A stretch of DNA of 5,693 nucleotides from Pseudomonadota bacterium (GTDB lineage: Bacteria; Pseudomonadota; Gammaproteobacteria; Burkholderiales; Sulfuriferulaceae), in the NCBI GenBank assembly GCA_021794855.1, contig JAJYPZ010000095.1:1-5693 (forward strand), given 5' to 3'. Below, piece after piece: positions 1-5,693 of this stretch. The notes under the pieces are model-generated. The model made no database searches and had not been told where the DNA came from. It saw nothing but the letters and a program-made list of their open reading frames with translations. Every line of letters starts with the position of its first letter. Position 1 is the stretch's first letter. A program made the translations under genes and the position numbers.

Positions 1-1
1 T

Positions 2-838
2 GTCATGGTCACAGCGACTCTGCCGGCGTTTGCGCAAGCCGGTCAATTGCTGGATGTAACCGTGTCATCGATGGGTAGCGCCAAGAGTCTGGTAGGGGGC
101 ACCTTGCTGATGGCGCCGCTTAAAGGCGCGGACGGGCAGGTTTATGCGATGGCGCAAGGCAATCTGGTCGTAGGCGGAGTCGGTGCCGCAGCGAGCGGCA
201 GCAAGGCGCAGGTCAATCATTTGAGCGTCGGCGTGATTTCAGGCGGCGCCACGGTTGAGCGTACTGTAGCCAATAATTTGGGTCAGGACAACATCATCAG
301 CCTGGAACTCAATGAAACGGATTTCGCTACCGCCAGCCGGGTTGTCGCTGCGATCAACCAGCATTACGGCGCTACCATCGCTGCAGCGATCAATGGTCGC
401 GTCATTCAGGTCCATACGCCGATCGGCAGCAACGACAGAGTGTCGTTTCTGGGTTCGCTGGAAGGACTCGATGTAACGCCTGCGCTGACCGAGGCGAAAG
501 TCATCATGAATGCGCGCACCGGGTCGGTGGTCATGAATCAGTCCGTTACCTTGCTGCCTTGCGCCGTGTCGCACGGCAATCTGACCATTACCATTAACAC
601 CGAACCGAGCGTCAGCCAGCCCGCGCCGTTATCGCAAGGCACCACTACCGTGACACAGACCTCGCAAATCGATATTTCGTCGCAACCGGGAGCGGTAGCT
701 CTGCTCAAAGGAGGCGCATCGCTGGCTGAAGTGGTCAAGGCGCTGAATTCGATAGGAGCGACGCCGCAGGATTTGCTGGCGATTCTGCAAGCCATGAAAT
801 CCTCTGGTGCGTTGCGCGCTCAGCTGGATATTATCTGA
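2..838 (+). CDS. flgI: Flagellar P-ring protein FlgI (5' end outside window)
   Basis: FlgI is the periplasmic protein that polymerises into the P-ring, the bushing around the flagellar rod in the peptidoglycan layer. The frame is open from base 2, so the start codon, the Sec signal peptide and roughly 90 residues lie upstream; the ATG at position 5 is internal. About 278 residues are visible, against roughly 365 for a full enterobacterial precursor. Recognisable family segments are VMVTATLPAF at the left edge, VSSMGSAKSLVGGTLLMAPLKG, the CAVSHGNL motif (Cys codon 560-562), EPSVSQPAPLSQGTT, and the closing ALNSIGATPQDLLAILQAMK followed by ALRAQLDII. The C-terminus is intact. The second cysteine found near the C-terminus of the E. 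coli protein is alanine here (809-811). Six bases separate the stop from flgJ, so the two are probably co-transcribed from a promoter upstream of the window. Confidence 0.97.
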   Translation, partial: VMVTATLPAFAQAGQLLDVTVSSMGSAKSLVGGTLLMAPLKGADGQVYAMAQGNLVVGGVGAAASGSKAQVNHLSVGVISGGATVERTVANNLGQDNIISLELNETDFATASRVVAAINQHYGATIAAAINGRVIQVHTPIGSNDRVSFLGSLEGLDVTPALTEAKVIMNARTGSVVMNQSVTLLPCAVSHGNLTITINTEPSVSQPAPLSQGTTTVTQTSQIDISSQPGAVALLKGGASLAEVVKALNSIGATPQDLLAILQAMKSSGALRAQLDII

Positions 839-844
839 TTCGCC

Positions 845-1717
845 ATGCTTAATTCTTCCGACATCAGCAACACGCTAGCGGCCGATACCCGGGGGCTGGC
901 AAGCTTGAAACAGGCTGCCAAGACCAATTCGCCGGAAGCGATCAAGGCGGTATCCAAGCAGTTCGAAGCGGTATTCATGAACATGATGCTGAAAAGCATG
1001 CGGGATGCGACGCCGCAGGATGGCATGCTGGACAATGACCAGAGCCGTCTGTATACCTCGATGCTCGACCAGCAGATAAGCCAGAGCATGGCGAGCAAGG
1101 GAATCGGGCTGGGCGACATGCTTGCGCGGCAACTCTCGCGCAATCTTCCGGCGACCCAAAATTCAGCCGCTACCCAGACCAATCCCGGCACTGGCGCCAA
1201 GGCGTCCGGAGACGCCGCTCTGCCTTCAACGACGACGGGTTTTTACGGATCGCATCCCGCTCATGTCCTGGCATTTAAAAACCGTTTGCAGGCGCATGCG
1301 GAAGCAGCCAGTCGAGTGACGGGAATTCCCGCCAAATTCATGCTCGGTCAAGCTGCGCTTGAAAGCGGTTGGGGACGCAAGGAAATCGTTGCGGCAAACG
1401 GCGAGAACAGCCATAACCTTTTCGGCATGAAAGCGACAGCAGCCTGGCACGGCAAGACGGTTGAGGCTAAAACAACGGAATACGTTAACGGCGTCGCTCA
1501 GCATAAAGTAGAAAAATTCAGGGCGTATGCCAATTATGCCGATTCATTTCGCGACTATGCCAATATGCTGCGCAATAATCCGCGCTATCAGCAGGTCATC
1601 GCGAATTCGCAAAACGCAACGGAGTTCGCTCACGGTTTACAGCAGGCGGGCTATGCCACCGATCCGCATTATGCCGACAAATTGACCAGGATTATCAACC
1701 AGACATCCTCTGCGTAA
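845..1717 (+). CDS. flgJ: Flagellar rod-assembly protein and peptidoglycan hydrolase FlgJ
   Basis: FlgJ is exported through the flagellar secretion apparatus, caps the growing rod and cuts peptidoglycan so that the rod can pass. At 290 residues it has the usual two-domain length of beta/gammaproteobacterial FlgJ. Residues about 15-100 are the rod-binding domain (SKQFEAVFMNMMLKSMRDA at 37-55, then YTSMLDQQISQSMA). Residues about 101-135 are an A/T/N/G-rich linker. Residues about 136-288 are the glucosaminidase-type domain, with GQAALESGWG carrying probable catalytic Glu173, HNLFGMKA, TTEYVNG with Glu212, and the closing GYATDPHYADKL. The 39-residue spacing of Glu173 and Glu212 equals that of Glu184 and Glu223, recalled as catalytic in Salmonella FlgJ. 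Both domains look intact. The ATG at 845 lies six bases after the flgI stop and has no strong Shine-Dalgarno (only a distant GGATA), so translational coupling to flgI is likely. A FliA-type promoter follows the gene. Confidence 0.97.
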   Translation: MLNSSDISNTLAADTRGLASLKQAAKTNSPEAIKAVSKQFEAVFMNMMLKSMRDATPQDGMLDNDQSRLYTSMLDQQISQSMASKGIGLGDMLARQLSRNLPATQNSAATQTNPGTGAKASGDAALPSTTTGFYGSHPAHVLAFKNRLQAHAEAASRVTGIPAKFMLGQAALESGWGRKEIVAANGENSHNLFGMKATAAWHGKTVEAKTTEYVNGVAQHKVEKFRAYANYADSFRDYANMLRNNPRYQQVIANSQNATEFAHGLQQAGYATDPHYADKLTRIINQTSSA

Positions 1718-1737
1718 CGATTAACGCAGTGCGGTCC

Positions 1738-1764
1738 TAAAGTATTCGGTATTTTTGCCGTTAG
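1738..1764 (+). promoter_or_regulatory. Sigma-28 (FliA)-type promoter of flgKL
   Basis: The flgJ-flgK gap (1718-1794) contains TAAAGTAT at 1738-1745 and GCCGTTAG at 1757-1764, separated by exactly 11 bases. The enterobacterial FliA consensus, known from published work, is TAAAGTTT-N11-GCCGATAA, so the -35 matches 7 of 8 and the -10 matches 6 of 8 with ideal spacing; a C precedes the -35 (CTAAAG). The transcript should start near 1770, giving an untranslated leader of about 25 bases that includes GGAG at 1781-1784, ten bases before the flgK ATG. In E. coli and Salmonella flgKL also has a class 3 FliA-dependent promoter, so position and sequence agree. Inferred from sequence only. Confidence 0.8.
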
Positions 1765-1794
1765 AACGAGTTAACGTCCCGGAGTAAATTCATC

Positions 1795-4041
1795 ATGGCT
1801 GCTAATATATTAAGTATCGGACAAAGCGCACTGGCCGCAGCACAGATCGGCATCAGTACGACGGGTAATAATATAGCCAATGCGTCGACACCGGGCTACA
1901 GTCGCGAAACCGTGCTTCAGACCGAAGCGACTCCGCAAACCTTCGGTTTCGGTTCCCTGGGTAATGGGGTCAATGTCACCACCGTACAGCGTTCCTATTC
2001 CAATTTCATCGGTACCCAGGTCAATGCCACGCAAGCTTCCAAAAGCAGCATGGACACCTATTACAGCCAGGTGCAGCAGATCGACAACATGCTGGGCGAT
2101 TCGACCAGCGGATTGTCGCCAGCCATGCAGAGTTTTTTTGCCGGCGTACAAACCGTTTCGGCAGATCCTTCCTCCATATCTTCGCGGCAGGCGTTGCTGT
2201 CCAATGCGCAGTCGATGACTTCCGAGTTTCAGAGTATGGGGCAGCAACTGGTTCAAATAAATCAGGGCGTTAATACGCAAATTACGAACAGTGTCGCTAC
2301 TATCAATACGATTGCGGGCCAGATAGCGCAACTGAACGGGACTATTTTATCCGTGCAAGGCGGTTCGGCCAGCGGCCAACCGCCGAACGATTTGATGGAT
2401 CAGCGCGACCAGCTGATAACCCAGCTCAATCAACAGATCAAGGCCACCGTCGTACAGCAGGATAACGGTCAATATAATGTCTTCATCGGTAACGGGCAGC
2501 CGCTGGTAATGGGGCAGCAAACAACCGCCTTGACTACTGTTTCCTCACCAGTCAACCCGACCGAAACGGATGTCGCCTACACTTCCGGAGGGAAAAACAT
2601 AGTGCTGAGCGGCAATACCCTTTCCGGTGGCCAGTTAGGCGGAGTGCTCGAATTCCGTTCGCAATCTCTGAATCCCGCGCAAAACTCGCTCGGATTGACG
2701 GCGATAGGATTGGGAACGGCCTTTAATAATCAGCAAATTCTGGGTCAGGATCTGAACGGAAATCCCGGTACTAATTTTTTTACCGTGGGTACGCCCACCG
2801 TGCAATCGAACACGGCCAATACCGGAACGGGGAATTTGACTGCGCAGATTACTAATGTCAGTGCATTGACCGCCAGCGATTATCAGTTGAGCTATAACGG
2901 TACGAATTATACGATGACGCCTGTTTCGGGAGGGGCTGCGACGACGTTCACGACCTTCCCCCAAACCATCGGCGGCGTAACTTATAACATGAGCGGAACT
3001 CCTGCCGCCGGCGACAGCTTTCTGGTTCGGCCTACTGCCAATGGCGCTACCGGTTTCGGCGTGGCAATTACCGACCCGACTAAAATTGCCGCTGCAGCTC
3101 CGATCGTGACTTCTGCAGCCACCGATAGTCCGGTCATGACATCGGATTCCACCACCAATACTGGTACCGGACAAATCAGCGCAGCCAGTATTGGCAGCAA
3201 TCCGGTATCGCCGCTTACCGCGCCGGTTACGCTGACGTATTCTTTGGCAAGCAACACGCTGAGCGGTTTTCCTTCCAACCAAGCCGTGAGCGTGACCAGT
3301 AACGGAACGACTACGACTTTTGCCGCTGGAGCGCCGGTCACTTATACTTCAGGCGCGACCATCAGTTTTGAAGGTGTCAGTTTTTCAATCAACGGTGTTC
3401 CAGCCAATAACGATTCATTTAATTTATCGAACGGCGGTACCGGGCAGATCAGCCCGGGCAGCGTGAGCGCGAGTTATCTGTCTTCGCCGCTGACCGCGCC
3501 GCTGACGCTTACTTATGCGGCGGGAACCAACACCCTGAGCGGTTTTCCGTCTACACAAGCAGTCACCGTTACCGATAACGGTACGAGCACGACCTATGCG
3601 GCTGGGACGCCGGTTATCTATACGCCGGGCGCAACCGTAAGTTTTGGCGGTATCAGTTTTACGATTAACGGCACACTGGTCAATAACGATACGTTTACGG
3701 TAGGACCCAATACCGGTGGAGTAGGGGATAATCGTAATGCTTTGTTGTTGGGCAGTCTGCAAAACGCCAATACGCTGTTTGGCGGTACTGCCAATTTTCA
3801 GGGCGCCTATGCGCAGATGGTCAGCAGCGTTGCAGGTAAAACCAATGAACTGAATGTAACCAGCACTGCAGAAGGCGCTACCCTGACCAGCATGCAAAAT
3901 GCCCAGCAATCGGTCTCGGGTGTAAACCTGGATGAAGAGGCCAGCAATTTACTGCAATATCAGCAGGCTTATCAGGCGGCGGGCAAATTAATGCAGGTGG
4001 CAAGTCAGTTATTTTCCGTGATTTTGAATCTGGGCAATTAA
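1795..4041 (+). CDS. flgK: Flagellar hook-filament junction protein 1 FlgK (HAP1), enlarged
   Basis: FlgK is an exported axial protein forming the first junction layer between hook and filament. The N-terminus (residues 1-40, with ILSIGQSALAAAQIGI and GNNIANASTPGYSRE) and C-terminus (VNLDEEASNLLQYQQAYQAAGKL and QVASQLFSVIL) are the conserved coiled-coil-forming D0/D1 ends that pack in the axial core. NDLMDQRDQLITQLNQ at about 198-213 is another family hallmark. At 748 residues it is about 200 longer than Salmonella FlgK (about 550). The extra length lies in a Thr/Ser/Gly/Asn-rich central region, residues about 340-640, predicted to be beta-structured and surface exposed. That region holds two clear tandem modules (457-547 and 548-638) and a more divergent relative (344-412). 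No cysteine is present. The start is fixed by the conserved N-terminus and by GGAG ten bases upstream. A FliA-type promoter lies just upstream; flgL follows after 13 bases. Confidence 0.98.
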   Translation: MAANILSIGQSALAAAQIGISTTGNNIANASTPGYSRETVLQTEATPQTFGFGSLGNGVNVTTVQRSYSNFIGTQVNATQASKSSMDTYYSQVQQIDNMLGDSTSGLSPAMQSFFAGVQTVSADPSSISSRQALLSNAQSMTSEFQSMGQQLVQINQGVNTQITNSVATINTIAGQIAQLNGTILSVQGGSASGQPPNDLMDQRDQLITQLNQQIKATVVQQDNGQYNVFIGNGQPLVMGQQTTALTTVSSPVNPTETDVAYTSGGKNIVLSGNTLSGGQLGGVLEFRSQSLNPAQNSLGLTAIGLGTAFNNQQILGQDLNGNPGTNFFTVGTPTVQSNTANTGTGNLTAQITNVSALTASDYQLSYNGTNYTMTPVSGGAATTFTTFPQTIGGVTYNMSGTPAAGDSFLVRPTANGATGFGVAITDPTKIAAAAPIVTSAATDSPVMTSDSTTNTGTGQISAASIGSNPVSPLTAPVTLTYSLASNTLSGFPSNQAVSVTSNGTTTTFAAGAPVTYTSGATISFEGVSFSINGVPANNDSFNLSNGGTGQISPGSVSASYLSSPLTAPLTLTYAAGTNTLSGFPSTQAVTVTDNGTSTTYAAGTPVIYTPGATVSFGGISFTINGTLVNNDTFTVGPNTGGVGDNRNALLLGSLQNANTLFGGTANFQGAYAQMVSSVAGKTNELNVTSTAEGATLTSMQNAQQSVSGVNLDEEASNLLQYQQAYQAAGKLMQVASQLFSVILNLGN
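2824..3030 (+). repeat. FlgK insert module 1 (divergent copy)
   Basis: Residues 344-412 of FlgK begin with GTGNLTAQI and end with GVTYNMSGTPAAGDSFLVR. These match the opening (GTGQIS) and closing (GVSFSINGVPANNDSF) motifs of the two later modules, suggesting a shared ancestral beta-rich domain. It is about 20 residues shorter than the others and its middle aligns only loosely, so homology is inferred from the boundary motifs and order. About 44 residues, including GVAITDPTKIAAAAPI, separate it from module 2. Confidence 0.5.
3163..3435 (+). repeat. FlgK insert module 2 (tandem copy A)
   Basis: Residues 457-547 of FlgK run from GTGQISAASIG to NNDSFNLSNG. The module aligns with the immediately following one at an offset of 92 codons (91 at the very start, because of a one-residue indel near residue 470). 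By hand alignment about 57 of 88 positions are identical, including SPLTAP, NTLSGFPS, AAG-PV-YT-GAT and the closing NND-F. The longest exact DNA match I noticed is CTGAGCGGTTTTCC, at 3259-3272 here and at 3535-3548 in the next copy. Confidence 0.9.
3436..3708 (+). repeat. FlgK insert module 3 (tandem copy B)
   Basis: Residues 548-638 of FlgK start again with GTGQIS (codons GGT ACC GGG CAG; module 2 starts GGT ACC GGA CAA) and end with NGTLVNNDTFTVGP. It abuts module 2 with no linker, so the pair is a true in-frame tandem duplication. The DNA has diverged at many codons, so the duplication is not very recent. After it the protein returns to the conserved FlgK core at GDNRNALLLGSLQN. Confidence 0.9.
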
Positions 4042-4054
4042 AAGGGACCGCATC

Positions 4055-4987
4055 ATGCGTATCAGCACCAGTATGATTTATAGTCAGGGCGGCAGCCAGA
4101 TCAGCAACCTGCAGAATGCCGTCATTAACAGTCAGCAACATATATCCGCCGATAGCAGCATACTAACGCCGGCGGATAATCCCGCCGCTGCGGCACAAGT
4201 TTTAAACGTGGCGCAGATGCAGTCGATGAATAACCAATTCGCAACCAATCGCCAGACGGCGGAAAATTCGTTGAATATGACCGGCAGCGCGTTGTCGAGT
4301 GTGACCACCTTGTTACAGAGCGCGCATACGCTTGTGATCAGCGCAGGCGATCCGACCTTGTCGGCGAGCGATCGCAGCGTACTTGCAGTGCAGGCGCGGA
4401 ATGATTTCAACAGCATGCTCGCTCTGGCGAATGCAACCGATGGCACGGGGAATTATTTGTTCGGCGGCTTCCATACCGCAACGCCCCCTTTCGTCCAGAC
4501 AAGTACAGTTGCAGGAACAACAACGATAACCGGGGCCCAATATGAAGGCGACCAGGGACAGCGGCAATTACAGGTAGGCAATAACCAGCAAATCGCCGTC
4601 AGCGCTTCCGGGTCGGCTATTTTTCAGTCTGGCGGTCAGGATATATTCAAGACGCTGGATAGTCTGGCGACCCTGCTGGCAACGCCTGGCATAAGCAACG
4701 CGACACTGACTGCAGGTTTGTCCTCCGCAAGCGATGGAATAACGCAGACCTTAAATAAAGTGCTGACTACGAGTACGACAGTAGGCGCCAGTCTGCAGCA
4801 ATTGAGCGCGCTCGATACGACCGGAACTAATCTCGATGTACAGTACGCACAGAATTTGAATAGTTTACAGGGACTGGATTATGCCAAGGCGATTTCGCAA
4901 TTGACGCAGGAAACGACGACATTGCAGGCTGCACAACAGTCGTTTGTGAAAATTTCTAATTTGTCCTTGTTTAATTATATTCCTTGA
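4055..4987 (+). CDS. flgL: Flagellar hook-filament junction protein 3 FlgL (HAP3)
   Basis: FlgL forms the second junction layer, between FlgK and the flagellin filament, and is exported by the flagellar type III apparatus. At 310 residues it is close to the enterobacterial length (about 317). Visible hallmarks are the flagellin-like N-terminus MRISTSMIYSQG, the LTPADNPAAAAQVL segment (38-50), GNYLFGGF (132-139), YEGDQGQRQLQVGNNQQIAVS (163-183), and the helical C-terminus LDYAKAISQLTQETTTLQAAQ ending FVKISNLSLFNYIP. Unlike its neighbour FlgK it carries no large insert. No cysteine is present. The start follows AAGGGA (4042-4047) at a spacing of seven bases, and lies 13 bases after the flgK stop, so the two genes very probably share the FliA-type promoter upstream of flgK. 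An AT-rich gap with a hairpin follows the stop. Confidence 0.98.
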   Translation: MRISTSMIYSQGGSQISNLQNAVINSQQHISADSSILTPADNPAAAAQVLNVAQMQSMNNQFATNRQTAENSLNMTGSALSSVTTLLQSAHTLVISAGDPTLSASDRSVLAVQARNDFNSMLALANATDGTGNYLFGGFHTATPPFVQTSTVAGTTTITGAQYEGDQGQRQLQVGNNQQIAVSASGSAIFQSGGQDIFKTLDSLATLLATPGISNATLTAGLSSASDGITQTLNKVLTTSTTVGASLQQLSALDTTGTNLDVQYAQNLNSLQGLDYAKAISQLTQETTTLQAAQQSFVKISNLSLFNYIP

Positions 4988-5021
4988 CAGAGCCGTACTG
5001 GAAAATCACGAAATACAGCAC

Positions 5022-5055
5022 ATTAAAATAAATCGGTTTCGATTTGTTTTCTAAT
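5022..5055 (+). terminator. AT-rich imperfect hairpin between flgL and cheA (possible weak terminator)
   Basis: The 106-base gap 4988-5093 contains AAATCG (5030-5035), GTTT loop, CGATTT (5040-5045), a perfect 6-bp inverted repeat. Allowing one G-U pair the stem grows to 11 bp (5025-5035 with 5040-5050), and three further pairs form beyond a two-base bulge (5022-5024 with 5053-5055). The 3' arm is T-rich (TTTGTTTT), as in an intrinsic terminator, but there are only two G-C pairs in the stem. It may weakly terminate the flgKL transcript or be a protein-binding palindrome. I see no convincing promoter in this gap. Confidence 0.3.
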
Positions 5056-5080
5056 AAAACAATAGTAATAGATGTAACTT

Positions 5081-5086
5081 AAGGGG
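5081..5086 (+). promoter_or_regulatory. Ribosome binding site of cheA
   Basis: AAGGGG sits seven bases before the ATG at 5094. This supports 5094 as the start over the in-frame ATG at 5106, which would be 19 bases away. Confidence 0.75.
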
Positions 5087-5093
5087 TTATTCC

Positions 5094-5693
5094 ATGACAG
5101 TGGATATGAGTCAGTTTTATGAAGTGTTTTTTGACGAAGCTACTGAATTGTTAGCGGAAAAAGAAAGACTGTTGTTGAGTGTGGATATCGCTGCCCCCGA
5201 TTCTGAAGATCTGAATGCCATTTTTCGTACGGCGCATTCGATCAAGGGCGGCGCTGCCACTTTCGGATTTACCGATATTACCGAAGTCACGCATATACTG
5301 GAGTCTTTGCTCGACCGAATCCGTACCGGCGAAATGGCGTTGACAGCGGAGCACGTCGATGCGTTTCTCGCAGCCAAGGATGTGCTCGCGATGCTGATCG
5401 ACGGTCATCGGCACGGCAGCCAGGTCGATCAGGCGGAAGTCGAGCGTATCAGCAAGCTGTTGAACGCCTTGTCGGCTCAAGGTAGCCAACCGGCAACCGG
5501 AGTACAGCAAAAAACGGAACCGGTAGCTGACGCACAACCTCAAGCGAGTATTTCCGTGCCGCAGCTTAAACCGGGCATGCAGCATTTCCGGATAGAGCTT
5601 CCGGTTACGCCGGAGCGGGATATCCAGGCGCTGGCAACGGAATTGAGTTTGCTCGGTGAAATCACGCAGTCGCGATTGCCCGACGAGCGTGCC
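5094..5693 (+). CDS. cheA: Chemotaxis histidine kinase CheA (3' end outside window)
   Basis: CheA autophosphorylates at a histidine under control of the chemoreceptor-CheW array and passes the phosphate to CheY and CheB in the cytoplasm. The frame is open from 5094 to the last base, giving 200 N-terminal residues of a protein usually about 650-750 long. Residues about 1-105 are the P1 (Hpt) domain: SQFYEVFFDEATELLAEKE (6-24), then NAIFRTAHSIKGGAATFGF with phosphoacceptor His48, the same position as in E. coli CheA, and TEVTHILESLLDRIR. Residues about 125-160 are a Q/P/A-rich linker. From residue 161 (GMQHFRIELP, then LATELSLLGEIT) a P2-like CheY-binding domain appears to begin; this assignment is tentative. 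The dimerisation, ATP-binding and CheW-like domains would lie downstream. Its place after flgL suggests a combined flagellar-chemotaxis cluster, but the 106-base gap means it may have its own transcription unit. Confidence 0.95.
   Translation, partial: MTVDMSQFYEVFFDEATELLAEKERLLLSVDIAAPDSEDLNAIFRTAHSIKGGAATFGFTDITEVTHILESLLDRIRTGEMALTAEHVDAFLAAKDVLAMLIDGHRHGSQVDQAEVERISKLLNALSAQGSQPATGVQQKTEPVADAQPQASISVPQLKPGMQHFRIELPVTPERDIQALATELSLLGEITQSRLPDERA

Noticed and set aside
1748..1760. CGG-N7-CCG near the flgK promoter as a terminator for flgJ
   Set aside because: Only about three base pairs would form, and the T-run lies in the loop rather than after the stem. The sequence is better explained by the FliA promoter.
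2635..3282. Long minus-strand open frame opposite flgK (about 215 codons)
   Set aside because: It lies inside the strongly conserved-frame flgK gene, has an Arg/Gly/Ser-rich shadow-like composition and no recognisable domain. It is an antisense shadow of Thr/Gly-rich coding sequence.
4984..4989. Perfect TTGACA, a possible sigma-70 -35 box for cheA, overlapping the flgL stop codon
   Set aside because: No acceptable -10 lies 16-18 bases downstream (the region reads around CACGAA), so the hexamer is probably chance.
4992..4999. GCCGTACT as a possible FliA -10 element for cheA
   Set aside because: The bases where the -35 should be (4973-4980, AATTATAT) do not resemble TAAAGTTT, and the -10 itself matches poorly beyond GCCG.
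5151..5585. Minus-strand open frames opposite the cheA start
   Set aside because: The + strand frame encodes an unmistakable CheA Hpt domain with His48, so the antisense frames are shadows.

Overview
The window is a stretch of bacterial flagellar genes, all on the + strand. In order it holds the 3' part of flgI (P-ring protein), a complete flgJ (rod cap and muramidase), a complete and unusually long flgK (first hook-filament junction protein), a complete flgL (second junction protein), and the 5' part of cheA (chemotaxis histidine kinase). A two-domain FlgJ with a C-terminal glucosaminidase-type domain, a P-ring gene and a FliA-type promoter point to a Gram-negative proteobacterium. The protein style, especially the CheA N-terminus and the threonine/glycine-rich FlgK insert, suggests a betaproteobacterium, perhaps Gallionellaceae or another Nitrosomonadales. 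That placement is recognition from memory, not a search.

Layout: positions 2-838 encode the end of FlgI. Six bases separate its stop codon from flgJ (845-1717). A 77-base gap follows and contains a near-consensus sigma-28 (FliA) promoter, TAAAGTAT-N11-GCCGTTAG, aimed at flgK (1795-4041). flgL (4055-4987) starts 13 bases after flgK and very probably shares its transcript. A 106-base AT-rich gap with an imperfect hairpin separates flgL from cheA, which starts at 5094 behind a clear ribosome binding site and runs off the window end with 200 codons visible.

How the genes work together: FlgI forms the periplasmic P-ring bushing around the rod. FlgJ caps the growing rod and opens the peptidoglycan for it. 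FlgK and FlgL form the two thin layers joining the hook to the flagellin filament. CheA is the kinase that controls the direction or switching of the finished motor. The sigma-28 promoter falls where assembly passes from hook-basal body to filament parts, as known for flgKL in enteric bacteria.

The most distinctive feature is in FlgK. Its surface-exposed middle region contains two tandem copies of a module of about 91 residues (about 65% identical by hand alignment), preceded by a more divergent relative that shares the same opening and closing motifs. This explains why the protein is about 200 residues longer than the enterobacterial one. I saw no mobile element, CRISPR array, RNA gene or evidence of a previously undescribed system. 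The region is a conventional flagellar locus with a lineage-specific FlgK elaboration.
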